A model generated the notes under the pieces. The model was not told where the DNA came from. It did no database searches and saw nothing but the letters and a program-made list of their open reading frames with translations. A program made the position numbers and the translations under genes. This document shows positions 33,889 through 41,192 of a stretch of 64,000 bases of DNA, piece by piece (position 1 is the first letter of the stretch; each line of letters begins with the position of its first letter). The stretch is from Desulfitobacterium hafniense DCB-2. Lineage in GTDB: Bacteria > Bacillota > Desulfitobacteriia > Desulfitobacteriales > Desulfitobacteriaceae. The stretch lies in assembly GCF_000021925.1 (NCBI RefSeq), contig NC_011830.1:458501-522500 (forward strand), given 5' to 3'.

Positions 33889-35175
33889 TTAGTTGGCTAT
33901 TGGCATGTCTGTTATGGGCGAAAGTTTTTCCATCTGATTTTCCTTCTGAATAACCCGGCAAAAGGCTTCTACTACTTCCGGGTCCAATTGGCTTCCCGCA
34001 ACCCGCCGCAATTCGGCAATAGCTTCTGAGGAAGAAAGGGCCTGCCGGTAGCTTCTGCTTGAGGTCATGGCGTCATAAGTATCGGCCACAGCAATAATCC
34101 GGCTTTCCTGGGGAATATCCTTGCCCTTGATACCGTCGGGATAACCTGCACCATCAAAGCGCTCATGATGAAAGCGCACTGCAGATCCCACATCAAAGAG
34201 AAAATCAATGCTCTGAATAATGTTTTGACCGATCACGGGGTGATTGCAGATAAATTTCCATTCCGCATCATCCAGTTTGCCTTTTTTATTAAGAATAGTT
34301 TCACTGACTCCGATTTTCCCCACATCATGCAAAATTCCGGCGTACTTGATAAACTCCACCCGGTCCTCCGGCAAGTTCATTTCTTCAGCTAATTTAATAG
34401 ACCATTGGGCAACACGGCTGGAATGGCCGCTGGTATAGGAATCTTTGGCTTCCAAAGCCTGGACGAGGGCGGTAACCGTGTTAAGATAATTTTTCCGCAT
34501 ATCGATGTAGAGCTGGAAGGAGTGGCGGGCAAGCAGCAGGGGTACGGAAAGCATGATCAGTCCTAAGGGGCCATAACGTACATAAATCATAGCCATAAGG
34601 ACCCCCAGAGGAGCAAGGGCCAGAAAGTTGGGTACAGACCAGCGGATATTGCCCTTCCAAATAGCCCAAGGGGATTTGCCGCTGATTTTTCCTAAGGCAA
34701 TGGAGACAAGAGTTACATTGGAGAGCATGTACGTAAAGGCGGCAAGGAGATAGAAGGGTAAATGTCTTATATCCACCGCAAAATCAGTGAGTCCGGCTTG
34801 GATAAGGACAGTTTTAGCCATAGCTAAGGAGATGATAAATTGTGAGGCATTGAAAAAACGTTTCCATAAAGGCTGATCTTCAGCCGCCTTGCCAAAGAGA
34901 ATCAATGCTCCACAGGTTGCTATGGGAAGGATAACTCCCATGGGGAATAAGATGGCCGCTGCGACAAAGACTGCACAACTTACTGTGACGTAGCCACCCT
35001 TAGGCAGAGCTACAGGTAAGCACTCACTGGCAACGGTTAACACTGCAAAAATTAAAAAAGAAGACAGCATACCTATTTCCCAATGAGTGCTTAACATGCT
35101 CCATATCAGAATGAGGGTTGCACAAAAAACTATGAAGTTAAAATAGCTGCGGAATTTGAAGTTTGCTTTTAACAT
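33889..35175 (-). CDS. Membrane-anchored HD-GYP phosphodiesterase
   Basis: A 428-aa protein. The N-terminal half (about 20-220) is an array of about seven membrane helices, a likely sensor. The C-terminal half is an HD-GYP domain with HDVGK (283-287), HHERFDGAGYP (GYP at 344-346) and ADTYDAMTSSRSYR. Such domains hydrolyse cyclic di-GMP or related dinucleotides. The frame opens at a GTG at 35208, but GAGGAG lies just before ATG 35175, which is chosen. It is flanked by a 24-residue ORF upstream and the DUF5317-like gene downstream. No diguanylate cyclase lies in the window. Confidence 0.88.
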   Translation of the reverse strand: MLKANFKFRSYFNFIVFCATLILIWSMLSTHWEIGMLSSFLIFAVLTVASECLPVALPKGGYVTVSCAVFVAAAILFPMGVILPIATCGALILFGKAAEDQPLWKRFFNASQFIISLAMAKTVLIQAGLTDFAVDIRHLPFYLLAAFTYMLSNVTLVSIALGKISGKSPWAIWKGNIRWSVPNFLALAPLGVLMAMIYVRYGPLGLIMLSVPLLLARHSFQLYIDMRKNYLNTVTALVQALEAKDSYTSGHSSRVAQWSIKLAEEMNLPEDRVEFIKYAGILHDVGKIGVSETILNKKGKLDDAEWKFICNHPVIGQNIIQSIDFLFDVGSAVRFHHERFDGAGYPDGIKGKDIPQESRIIAVADTYDAMTSSRSYRQALSSSEAIAELRRVAGSQLDPEVVEAFCRVIQKENQMEKLSPITDMPIAN

Positions 35176-35211
35176 GCTCTCCTCATCTTGAATGACCGGC
35201 TTTAACACAGA

Positions 35212-35286
35212 TTAGATTTTGTAGCTTGCGCCGCCTGCGAGAACAAGCGTTACAAGGACAGTAATGATTTTATAGAGTTTGCTCAT
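35212..35286 (-). CDS. Small hydrophobic peptide, 24 residues
   Basis: An ATG at 35286 with a good ribosome binding site (AAGGGGGT, 8-base spacing) opens a 24-codon frame: MSKLYKIITVLVTLVLAGGA then SYKI. It is a basic N-terminus plus one hydrophobic segment. It ends 37 bases before the HD-GYP start and lies downstream of a strong SigA-type promoter at 35370-35398. It could be a single-span micropeptide, a signal-peptide-like secreted peptide, or a leader ORF. Too short for homology to be judged by eye. Confidence 0.5.
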   Translation of the reverse strand: MSKLYKIITVLVTLVLAGGASYKI

Positions 35287-35328
35287 TGCGGTAGACCCCC
35301 TTTTAATCTATTTAAGATCAAGGTGTAA

Positions 35329-35354
35329 CCGCTTCGCTCTTTTCCGCTTCGCTC
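35329..35354 (-). repeat. Two 11-base direct repeats in the small-peptide leader
   Basis: CCGCTTCGCTC occurs at 35329-35339 and 35344-35354 on the + strand (15-base period; GAGCGAAGCGG on the transcript strand). It lies just downstream of the predicted transcription start, so a repressor or an RNA element are both possible. Confidence 0.5.
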
Positions 35355-35369
35355 AAATAGGAAAGAACG

Positions 35370-35398
35370 ATTTTACAATGCTAATCTTTAGGTGTTAA
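35370..35398 (-). promoter_or_regulatory. SigA-type promoter for the small peptide and HD-GYP gene
   Basis: On the - strand, TTAACA (35398-35393), 17-bp spacer, TAAAAT (35375-35370). Transcription would start near 35363 and read the 24-aa ORF, the HD-GYP gene and the DUF5317-like gene. Confidence 0.7.
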
Positions 35399-35445
35399 GC
35401 CGGTCAAAATCAACATAGCTAAAAAGTTATCTTTTTAAATTTAAT

Positions 35446-36105
35446 TTAATAAAACCATAGTTTTCGGTTTACAGCATCTAAGGTCGCTTTGACGATGGCT
35501 TCCCGCTCATCGTTTTTGACAAGTGCACAGCCAACCAAGTTCTGTTCGCCTAAGGGGGTTATCAAGCAGATGATGACCTGTGCCACCTGATATTTTCCTA
35601 AACGGGTGATCATCACATCTTCCGTGGCAAAGAAAAGTTTTTCCATGAGGGAACCTGATAAGGCATTGATTGTAGCATCCACAAAAAGGCGCAGTCTGTT
35701 ATAAGTTGTGGAGGTGCCTGAAGCAATTCCTTCATAGGTCTCATCTCCCATAGAGAGCTCAACTTTTACCTCAGCCATCATCTTGTTTGTATGTAAGGAT
35801 ATACTGATCAGCTTAGGGCGGATCTGTGCTCTTTTCGGGGGGAAGTTGGGAGAAGGGCTTTCTTCATCTTCTTGCTGCTCCAGTTGCACAACACTCACTA
35901 TTTTGTGGTCGATTTCTATGCCGAATTGAGCAGCCAGTACGGATTCGACATCCCGTACGATTTGTTTGGGGTTACGCTCTGAATTGGCCAGAATATGAAT
36001 CTCGGAGATTTCATTAGACTCATTACCTTTTATGCGCGTTCCGATGACCGACCTGATTTTTTTAATGGCCTCCTCATAGGACGCCCAGATCATTTCGCCT
36101 GACAT
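35446..36105 (-). CDS. Unrecognised 219-aa cytoplasmic protein
   Basis: I do not recognise this family. The product is soluble-looking, with no signal peptide or membrane segment. The N-terminal 70 residues (IKKIRSVIGTRI, EIHILANSERNPKQIVRDVE, FGIEIDHKIVSVVQL) look like a compact conserved domain. A charged Glu/Pro-rich linker follows, then a C-terminal alpha/beta stretch ending in NDEREAIVKATLDAVNRKLWFY. The ATG is preceded by GGGAGGAAC. The upstream region carries SigH-like and Spo0A-box-like sequences. It is on the same strand as the HD-GYP group but has a separate promoter between. Confidence 0.75.
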   Translation of the reverse strand: MSGEMIWASYEEAIKKIRSVIGTRIKGNESNEISEIHILANSERNPKQIVRDVESVLAAQFGIEIDHKIVSVVQLEQQEDEESPSPNFPPKRAQIRPKLISISLHTNKMMAEVKVELSMGDETYEGIASGTSTTYNRLRLFVDATINALSGSLMEKLFFATEDVMITRLGKYQVAQVIICLITPLGEQNLVGCALVKNDEREAIVKATLDAVNRKLWFY

Positions 36106-36130
36106 AAAGTTCCTCCCGAAACCAAGATAA

Positions 36131-36174
36131 TTTGTCGATTTGTGTATTTCGACACTAGTTCATAACTTTCCTTC
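36131..36174 (-). promoter_or_regulatory. Possible SigH promoter with two Spo0A-box-like sites
   Basis: On the - strand, GAAGGAAAG (36174-36166), 12-bp spacer, GTCGAAA (36153-36147) fits the SigH pattern RnAGGAwWW-N11/12-RnnGAAT with one mismatch in each element. TGTCGAA at 36154-36148 matches the Spo0A core box. TTTGTCGAT on the + strand (36131-36139) is a near match in the opposite direction. Confidence 0.45.
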
Positions 36175-36224
36175 TTTATTTGGATTATGAAAAGATATTT
36201 CTTCCAGATATGTCCCTGTTTTGG

Positions 36225-36926
36225 TCATGGCAAACCCAGGTCAAATTGATTCCAAGGCTTGTGTTGATGGGGATAACTCTTAAAATGTATTTGACCCTTG
36301 GATATGGGATGCAGACAAGAAATCTCATAAGACCAAAGGCCAAGGTGCGGTTTCGTCAGGGATGTTTTAGAAGTCTTTACTATCTTGCCGTATTTATAAT
36401 CTCCATAAAGAGGATGGCCCAGATGGGCAAACTGCACACGGATTTGATGCGGTCTGCCTGTACGCAAATTGACTTTTACCAGGCTGAGATCAGACTGACT
36501 ATGCACCACTTCATAGTCCAGAATAGCCTCTTTGGCCCCTTTAGCGCCTTTCTTCACTGCGGATACCTTATTTGACTTTTCGTCCTTGACTAAATAGTGG
36601 ATTAAGGTGTTTTTTTGCTTCGCCGGCTGCCCCTGGATAAGTGCTAAATAGGTTTTGGTAAACTCCCGATTTCTGATCTGCTCGGAAAGTCTCGCTGCCG
36701 ATTTGGAAGTTTTGGCAAAAACCATGACTCCGCCTACAGGCCGGTCCAGGCGATGAACCAGGCCTAAATAGACATTGCCGGGTTTATTGTAGCGTATTTT
36801 GATATCCTGCTTGAGTAAGGTAAGTATATCCATATCCCCGGTACTGTCTTTTTGGGATAGGATATTGGGTGGTTTATCAACGACCAGTAAATGATTATCT
36901 TCATAGACAATTGGTATCGTGAACAA
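36225..36926 (-). CDS. RluA-family pseudouridine synthase
   Basis: A 233-aa enzyme that isomerises uridine in rRNA or tRNA. The catalytic HRLDRPVGG motif is present with Asp61, plus the C-terminal LRTGRPHQIRVQFAHLGHPLYGD. There is no S4 domain, as in shorter RluA/RluC-like proteins. The frame opens at ATG 36950, but GAAGGAG lies within that extension and TTG 36926 (MFTIPIVYEDNHLLVVDKP) has correct spacing. The RNA target is not readable. Confidence 0.88.
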   Translation of the reverse strand: MFTIPIVYEDNHLLVVDKPPNILSQKDSTGDMDILTLLKQDIKIRYNKPGNVYLGLVHRLDRPVGGVMVFAKTSKSAARLSEQIRNREFTKTYLALIQGQPAKQKNTLIHYLVKDEKSNKVSAVKKGAKGAKEAILDYEVVHSQSDLSLVKVNLRTGRPHQIRVQFAHLGHPLYGDYKYGKIVKTSKTSLTKPHLGLWSYEISCLHPISKGQIHFKSYPHQHKPWNQFDLGLP

Positions 36927-37021
36927 CTCGCCAACTCCTTCAAACCTCATTTACGCTCAGTTGATTACTACTTCTATTTTTAGCAGGATTTTCCTGCTGC
37001 ATTTTGTCGGAATAGTGAAAC

Positions 37022-37052
37022 AAAAAGCCAGGTCATGAATTGACCTGGCTTT
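37022..37052 (-). terminator. Terminator of the first flavoprotein gene
   Basis: AAAGCCAGGTCA (37024-37035), loop TGAAT, TGACCTGGCTTT (37041-37052). Read on the - strand it ends in a T5 run. It lies just after the stop of the flavoprotein gene. A second small hairpin (AGCAGGA/TCCTGCT) sits at 36982-36998. Confidence 0.88.
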
Positions 37053-37068
37053 GCTGTAAAGAGTTGAA

Positions 37069-38637
37069 TTAAACAGACCCTTTGGTGATGACTTTGGCGG
37101 CAATATATCCGAAGGTTCCTGCAGCAGCTACACCACCGCCATAAGGCTCCTTGAACATGGCTGCAGTAGGAGGAGCTGCGTAGAGGTTTTTAATGGGTTG
37201 TCTTTGCACATCGAGGACTTGAGCTTTTTCGTTAATGACCAAACCGCCGAAGGTGTGATAGGCGCAGGTTCCCGTCGGGAAGGCATAGAAAGGTCCTTGG
37301 GCTATTTTATGGTGTCCGGCTACACGGGGAACATCCAGCTGGTCAGCCGTTCCATTGTCGATGGCTTTGTTATATTCACTGATGGTTTTCAGGAATGCCC
37401 CTTTATAGAATCCATAGGTTTCCTGCAGCTTAACAGCCAATTCTTCGAGAGTATCGCCTTTGACCGTCAGGCAGCCTTGGGCTTCATTCATCTTCATAAT
37501 GGCTTCAGAGCTCTTGTTGGCATCATAGATAGCCTGGTCACCGATCATGAGGGCCATGCCTCGTTTTTGTTTGATGATGGATTGGGGAACTCTGGGATAT
37601 TTAGCATCGATTGGAGAGGATTCATCAATAAAACGCTTTCCTTCAAGGTTGACCAATAATCCTGTCGTGTCTTCAGGGAAGAGGAAGGAGACCCAACCGA
37701 TAGCAGGGGGGCGGCCATCACCGATACCCGGTAAGCTTTGGGGATCGCTGCCGCGGGCTTTTTCCCAGGCTTCAGGGTTTTCCTCAGTTTGAGGATTAGG
37801 AGAAATTCCGATCAGGGTTCCGGAGAAGGTGGAGAAGCTTCCGCCGGTCAAAGCGCCGACTCCTTGAGCCATGAGCATGCCGCTGCCTGTGTTGTAAGGA
37901 ACACCCATGGTACGGATGGAATCACCGTAGGGACCCATATAGCGGGCAGTGAGCCCTTTATTGGCCTGGAAGCCGCCGGCGGCGAGGATGACGGCACCGG
38001 CCTTGATAAAGAGCTGGGTTCCGTCATTCTTCAGGGCATGAACCCCACAGACTTCACCGGCTTCATCGATGACCAGACGCATGACACGGGTGCTTAATAA
38101 AACCTGGCCGCCTTTGCTTTCAAAGAATTTGTGGAGAGCATCAAAATAGGATTTTTGCTTGAGATAACCCGGTTCACCGGAGCCCATGGTCCAGTCTTTG
38201 GTGTAGCCGCGGGTGCCGCCGGCAGGGGTGATGGGGAAACCATTCTTTTGGAGCCAGGGGATATAGGTCTGTCTGAAGGTTTCGACATAGGTCTTGCCGA
38301 GAACTGGATCATGCAAGTCTTCGAAATGCTTTCGATACTCTTCCCAGGTATTAACTCCCCAGCAGTGGATACCACCGCCGGAATAGATGGAGCCGCCGCC
38401 AATAAAACCGGCGATTTCGCAAATGACAGCTTTTTTTCCTTCTTCGACCACAGCGCATCCGGCGCTTAATCCACCATTGCCGGAGCCGACGATAGCCACA
38501 TCGGTCTCCATATCCCATTTCTCCGGGGCTGAAGCGGGAGCGGTGGCGTCGGTGGTGTTGCAGCCTACTAAGAAGCCGGAGCCGGCGACTACGGCAGCGC
38601 CTAAAGAAGCTTTTTTGAGAAAATCCCTTCTGTTCAT
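37069..38637 (-). CDS. Tat-exported FAD-dependent reductase (fumarate reductase-like), paralogue 1
   Basis: A 522-aa flavoprotein of the FrdA/flavocytochrome c/urocanate reductase superfamily. It begins MNRRDFLKKASLGAAVVAGS, a twin-arginine signal, and continues into GFLVGC (Cys26), so it may be a Tat-exported lipoprotein. The FAD-binding GSGNGG is at 51-56. The C-terminal HTFGGLVINEKAQVLD and AAGTFGYIAAK are typical of the family. There is no CxxCH haem motif and no FMN-binding domain, so electrons must come from a separate donor. ATG 38637 follows AAGGAGGAAG. The frame extends to 38679, but this start is better. It has a sigma-54 promoter at 38750 and diverges from the sigma-54 activator. 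A close paralogue lies at 41193. Substrate unknown. Confidence 0.88.
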   Translation of the reverse strand: MNRRDFLKKASLGAAVVAGSGFLVGCNTTDATAPASAPEKWDMETDVAIVGSGNGGLSAGCAVVEEGKKAVICEIAGFIGGGSIYSGGGIHCWGVNTWEEYRKHFEDLHDPVLGKTYVETFRQTYIPWLQKNGFPITPAGGTRGYTKDWTMGSGEPGYLKQKSYFDALHKFFESKGGQVLLSTRVMRLVIDEAGEVCGVHALKNDGTQLFIKAGAVILAAGGFQANKGLTARYMGPYGDSIRTMGVPYNTGSGMLMAQGVGALTGGSFSTFSGTLIGISPNPQTEENPEAWEKARGSDPQSLPGIGDGRPPAIGWVSFLFPEDTTGLLVNLEGKRFIDESSPIDAKYPRVPQSIIKQKRGMALMIGDQAIYDANKSSEAIMKMNEAQGCLTVKGDTLEELAVKLQETYGFYKGAFLKTISEYNKAIDNGTADQLDVPRVAGHHKIAQGPFYAFPTGTCAYHTFGGLVINEKAQVLDVQRQPIKNLYAAPPTAAMFKEPYGGGVAAAGTFGYIAAKVITKGSV

Positions 38638-38749
38638 TGTTAATTCTTCCTCCTTGTTATTTGAGCTTTCTTTTTGCATTATCCCTTCCTATCCGCCTGT
38701 CGCTTTTTATCTTTTCAGGGGTGAAGGAGATGTGATATGAATTTTATAA

Positions 38750-38765
38750 TGCAAAAAGTATGCCA
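38750..38765 (-). promoter_or_regulatory. Sigma-54 (-24/-12) promoter of flavoprotein 1
   Basis: On the - strand TGGCATACTTTTTGCA matches TGGCAC-N5-TTGCA with one mismatch. The GG and GC doublets are exactly 10 bases apart. It lies about 113 bases upstream of the flavoprotein ATG and faces away from the adjacent activator gene. Confidence 0.8.
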
Positions 38766-38911
38766 GCGGCTCCAAGAGTTGAATTGTGCTCGTGTTATCA
38801 AGGACTTCCGGCTCAAAACAGTCAATACCCCATGAATTGGCTTGAGATTTTTTATCCACTTTAGAGCAAGTGCTTATTTTTTACTCAAAATCTGGCCCTC
38901 TTAACCCCTTC

Positions 38912-38940
38912 TTGTTCTTAATTGTTCCATTTAGTATAAT
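38912..38940 (+). promoter_or_regulatory. SigA-type promoter of the sigma-54 activator gene
   Basis: TTGTTC (38912-38917), 17-bp spacer, TATAAT (38935-38940). The -10 is perfect and the -35 weak. It gives a leader of about 147 bases to the ATG at 39094. Confidence 0.6.
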
Positions 38941-39093
38941 TAAAGCATATCTGCGTTCATGTGAAAGAAATAGTTATCCTTTGCTTGAAGTTCATAACCT
39001 GGTATCAAGAAATATAAAGAGCGGTATAACCGTTATAGGGCCAGGAAACTATGCGAGGGTAGAAAAGAGGATGCCTGGGGAGAGTGAAGAAAG

Positions 39094-41061
39094 ATGAGGT
39101 TGCACGATTGTTTGAAGTTAGTGAGGGCGGAAGGGATTGATCCCGCATACTTCCCGAAGATTAAGGATGAATGGCAGCGCTTTTTAGCGGGGGAAAAGGT
39201 TAATAAGCAAATGGTTCCGAGCGAAGTGATTGAATCATGGGAGCGGAGCAGAAGCTATGGGATCGATCCCTATGGGACAGACCCCCATCCGGTCAATCTC
39301 TCAGGAAAAGAATATAAAAATTTACAGGAGATTTTAAACAGATACGGGTTCTTTTTTGAGCGGATAGTGGAACTCGTGGAGCAGGACGATCTTACCCTAT
39401 ACCTTAATACTGCTGATGGTTTAAACTATCATCTGTTTCGCAGTGGTGGAATGTCCGGTCATGCTTCCTTGGGACATTGCAATGAGAAAACCGTAGGTAC
39501 CACCGCCAGTTGCCTTGCAAAACTTTATAATCAGCCCATCCTTCTGGTTCACCCTTATCGGTACAGTCAAAACTATACTCAGAATCATGGTGTTTCGGCT
39601 CCGATTCATAATGAAAAGAATGAAGTCATCGGAGCTTTGGGTTTAGGATTTGAAGATCCCCGATTTTGCATTCAGGCTTATAGTATGATCAGCTTTATCG
39701 CCCAGGCTTTTGATAGCTTGTACCTGCCTTTGACAAATGGGTATGAGAAGCATATCCAAAAGATTATTGATTGTATGCCCCATGGAGTTGCCTTTGTGGA
39801 TGAGCGGGATACGGTTCAGCTTTATAACAATAAAATTTTGGAACTATTGAAGATTAGGCGCAAGAACAATATAGAGAGCGAATTAAACAAGCATCTGGCA
39901 AGGTTGGGTGTCGGAGCAGGTTTTAAGGATAAGCAAGAAGCTGCGGTTACTTGTGCAGAAATTCAGGTGGATAATGAAAAACCTTATAAGCTTATCTTGC
40001 TTAAAGACAGGCTGGAGGGCAGAAAGCCTGGAATTTCTCCATCTCCGGAAGGGGAAGGAAAAGGGCTGTTTACCTTTGACCAGATTATTGGGGAAAGTAC
40101 CCTCCTTAAGGAAGCCAAAAAGGTTGCTGCCAATGTAGCCAGGACTTCGGTACCGGTTATGATTCATGGCGAGAGCGGCACAGGTAAGGAAATGTTTGCT
40201 CAAGCCATGCATTGTGCCAGTCCTCGCCGCAACGGACCTTTCGTGGCGATTAACTGCGGGGCCCTCCCCGGGGAGCTGGTGGAAAGTGAGTTGTTCGGTT
40301 ATGAAGAAGGCTCTTTTACCGGTGCTCTGAAGGGAGGCAGGATCGGTAAGGTAGAAGCGGCTTCAGGAGGAACCCTCTTCCTGGATGAGATCGAAAGCAT
40401 GCCCCTTAAGGATCAAATCAAACTCCTGCGTGTGCTCTCCACTGGGAAAGTGCAGAAGATCGGCAGCACCAAAGAAATCCAAGTGGATGTCCGCATCGTG
40501 GCGGCCACCAAGATCGATCTGCTGAAGCATGCCGATGATGGTTTATTCCGTGAGGATTTATTCTACCGGATCAGTACCTTTATTATTGAGCTGCCGGCCT
40601 TAAGGCAGCGCAAGGAAGACATTGGAGCTTTGGCCGAGTATTTTATTAAGAAGCTTGCCTCAAAATACGATCGGGGTAAGATTAAAATGGATCCAGTGTT
40701 CGTCGATGCGCTGCAGAGGTATTATTGGCGGGGCAATGTCCGGGAACTGGAGCATGCTATGGAGCGGGCGATCATTATGCTGGAGGATGGAGAGACTCTC
40801 ATGCTGGAGCATCTATCTCCGGGCATACAGCAAGCTTATAGGAAAAGAACTGTGGAAAAATTAGTGGCAGAGACAGTCCAGACGACCTCCCATCGCCAAG
40901 GTTTGCTGGAATTGGCTGAGAGAAGGGTCATTGAGTATGTCCTGGAGCTGGTGGATGGGAACCAAAGTCTGGCTGCCCAACAGCTGGGAATCAATCGCAG
41001 GACCCTCTACACGAAGCTCAATGGTAAATCCAATTCCGGCAGAGAGGTATTGGATGCATAA
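39094..41061 (+). CDS. Sigma-54-dependent transcriptional activator
   Basis: A 655-aa AcoR-like enhancer-binding protein. An N-terminal sensor region (GAF-like, about 85-205, then a PAS-like segment about 215-300) is followed by the AAA+ domain: Walker A GESGTGKE (359-366), sigma-54 contact loop GSFTGA (406-411, usual form GAFTGA) and Walker B GGTLFLDEIE (425-434). A Fis-type helix-turn-helix is at about 612-645 (SLAAQQLGINRRTLYTKL). It lacks a phosphorylation receiver domain, so it probably senses a ligand directly. It is divergent from one flavoprotein gene with a -24/-12 promoter and convergent with its paralogue, so it most likely switches on one or both. ATG 39094 is preceded by a GGGGAG/GAAGAAAG stretch. 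Confidence 0.92.
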   Translation: MRLHDCLKLVRAEGIDPAYFPKIKDEWQRFLAGEKVNKQMVPSEVIESWERSRSYGIDPYGTDPHPVNLSGKEYKNLQEILNRYGFFFERIVELVEQDDLTLYLNTADGLNYHLFRSGGMSGHASLGHCNEKTVGTTASCLAKLYNQPILLVHPYRYSQNYTQNHGVSAPIHNEKNEVIGALGLGFEDPRFCIQAYSMISFIAQAFDSLYLPLTNGYEKHIQKIIDCMPHGVAFVDERDTVQLYNNKILELLKIRRKNNIESELNKHLARLGVGAGFKDKQEAAVTCAEIQVDNEKPYKLILLKDRLEGRKPGISPSPEGEGKGLFTFDQIIGESTLLKEAKKVAANVARTSVPVMIHGESGTGKEMFAQAMHCASPRRNGPFVAINCGALPGELVESELFGYEEGSFTGALKGGRIGKVEAASGGTLFLDEIESMPLKDQIKLLRVLSTGKVQKIGSTKEIQVDVRIVAATKIDLLKHADDGLFREDLFYRISTFIIELPALRQRKEDIGALAEYFIKKLASKYDRGKIKMDPVFVDALQRYYWRGNVRELEHAMERAIIMLEDGETLMLEHLSPGIQQAYRKRTVEKLVAETVQTTSHRQGLLELAERRVIEYVLELVDGNQSLAAQQLGINRRTLYTKLNGKSNSGREVLDA

Positions 41062-41102
41062 AAAACAGGGCATTATCAGCAAGAACTGATAAGCCCTGTT
41101 TT
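41062..41102. terminator. Terminator between activator and flavoprotein 2
   Basis: AAAACAGGGC-A-TTATCAG (41062-41079), loop CAAGAA, CTGATAA-GCCCTGTTTT (41086-41102): 17 pairs with a single bulged A. The symmetric A/T ends allow use from both directions. Confidence 0.88.
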
Positions 41103-41192
41103 CTATTGACAGAGAAGTGTATCAGGCAAGATACCTCTTTTGGCTAGAAGCATGCCAGTTTGAATCTTATCTTATCGGTTACTATGAGGGAA

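Larger units (their letters stand above)
38638..39093. other. Divergent control region between flavoprotein 1 and the sigma-54 activator
   Basis: This 456-base non-coding stretch holds the -24/-12 promoter for the flavoprotein gene (- strand, 38750-38765) and a SigA-type promoter for the activator (+ strand, 38912-38940). Activator binding sites are expected between roughly 38770 and 38900. No convincing long inverted repeat was found there; AGCAAGTGCT (38867-38876) is a short candidate. Confidence 0.6.

Noticed and set aside
38870..39097. A 75-codon frame overlapping the start of the sigma-54 activator
   Set aside because: It covers the activator's promoter (38912-38940), has no ribosome binding site, and its translation looks random.
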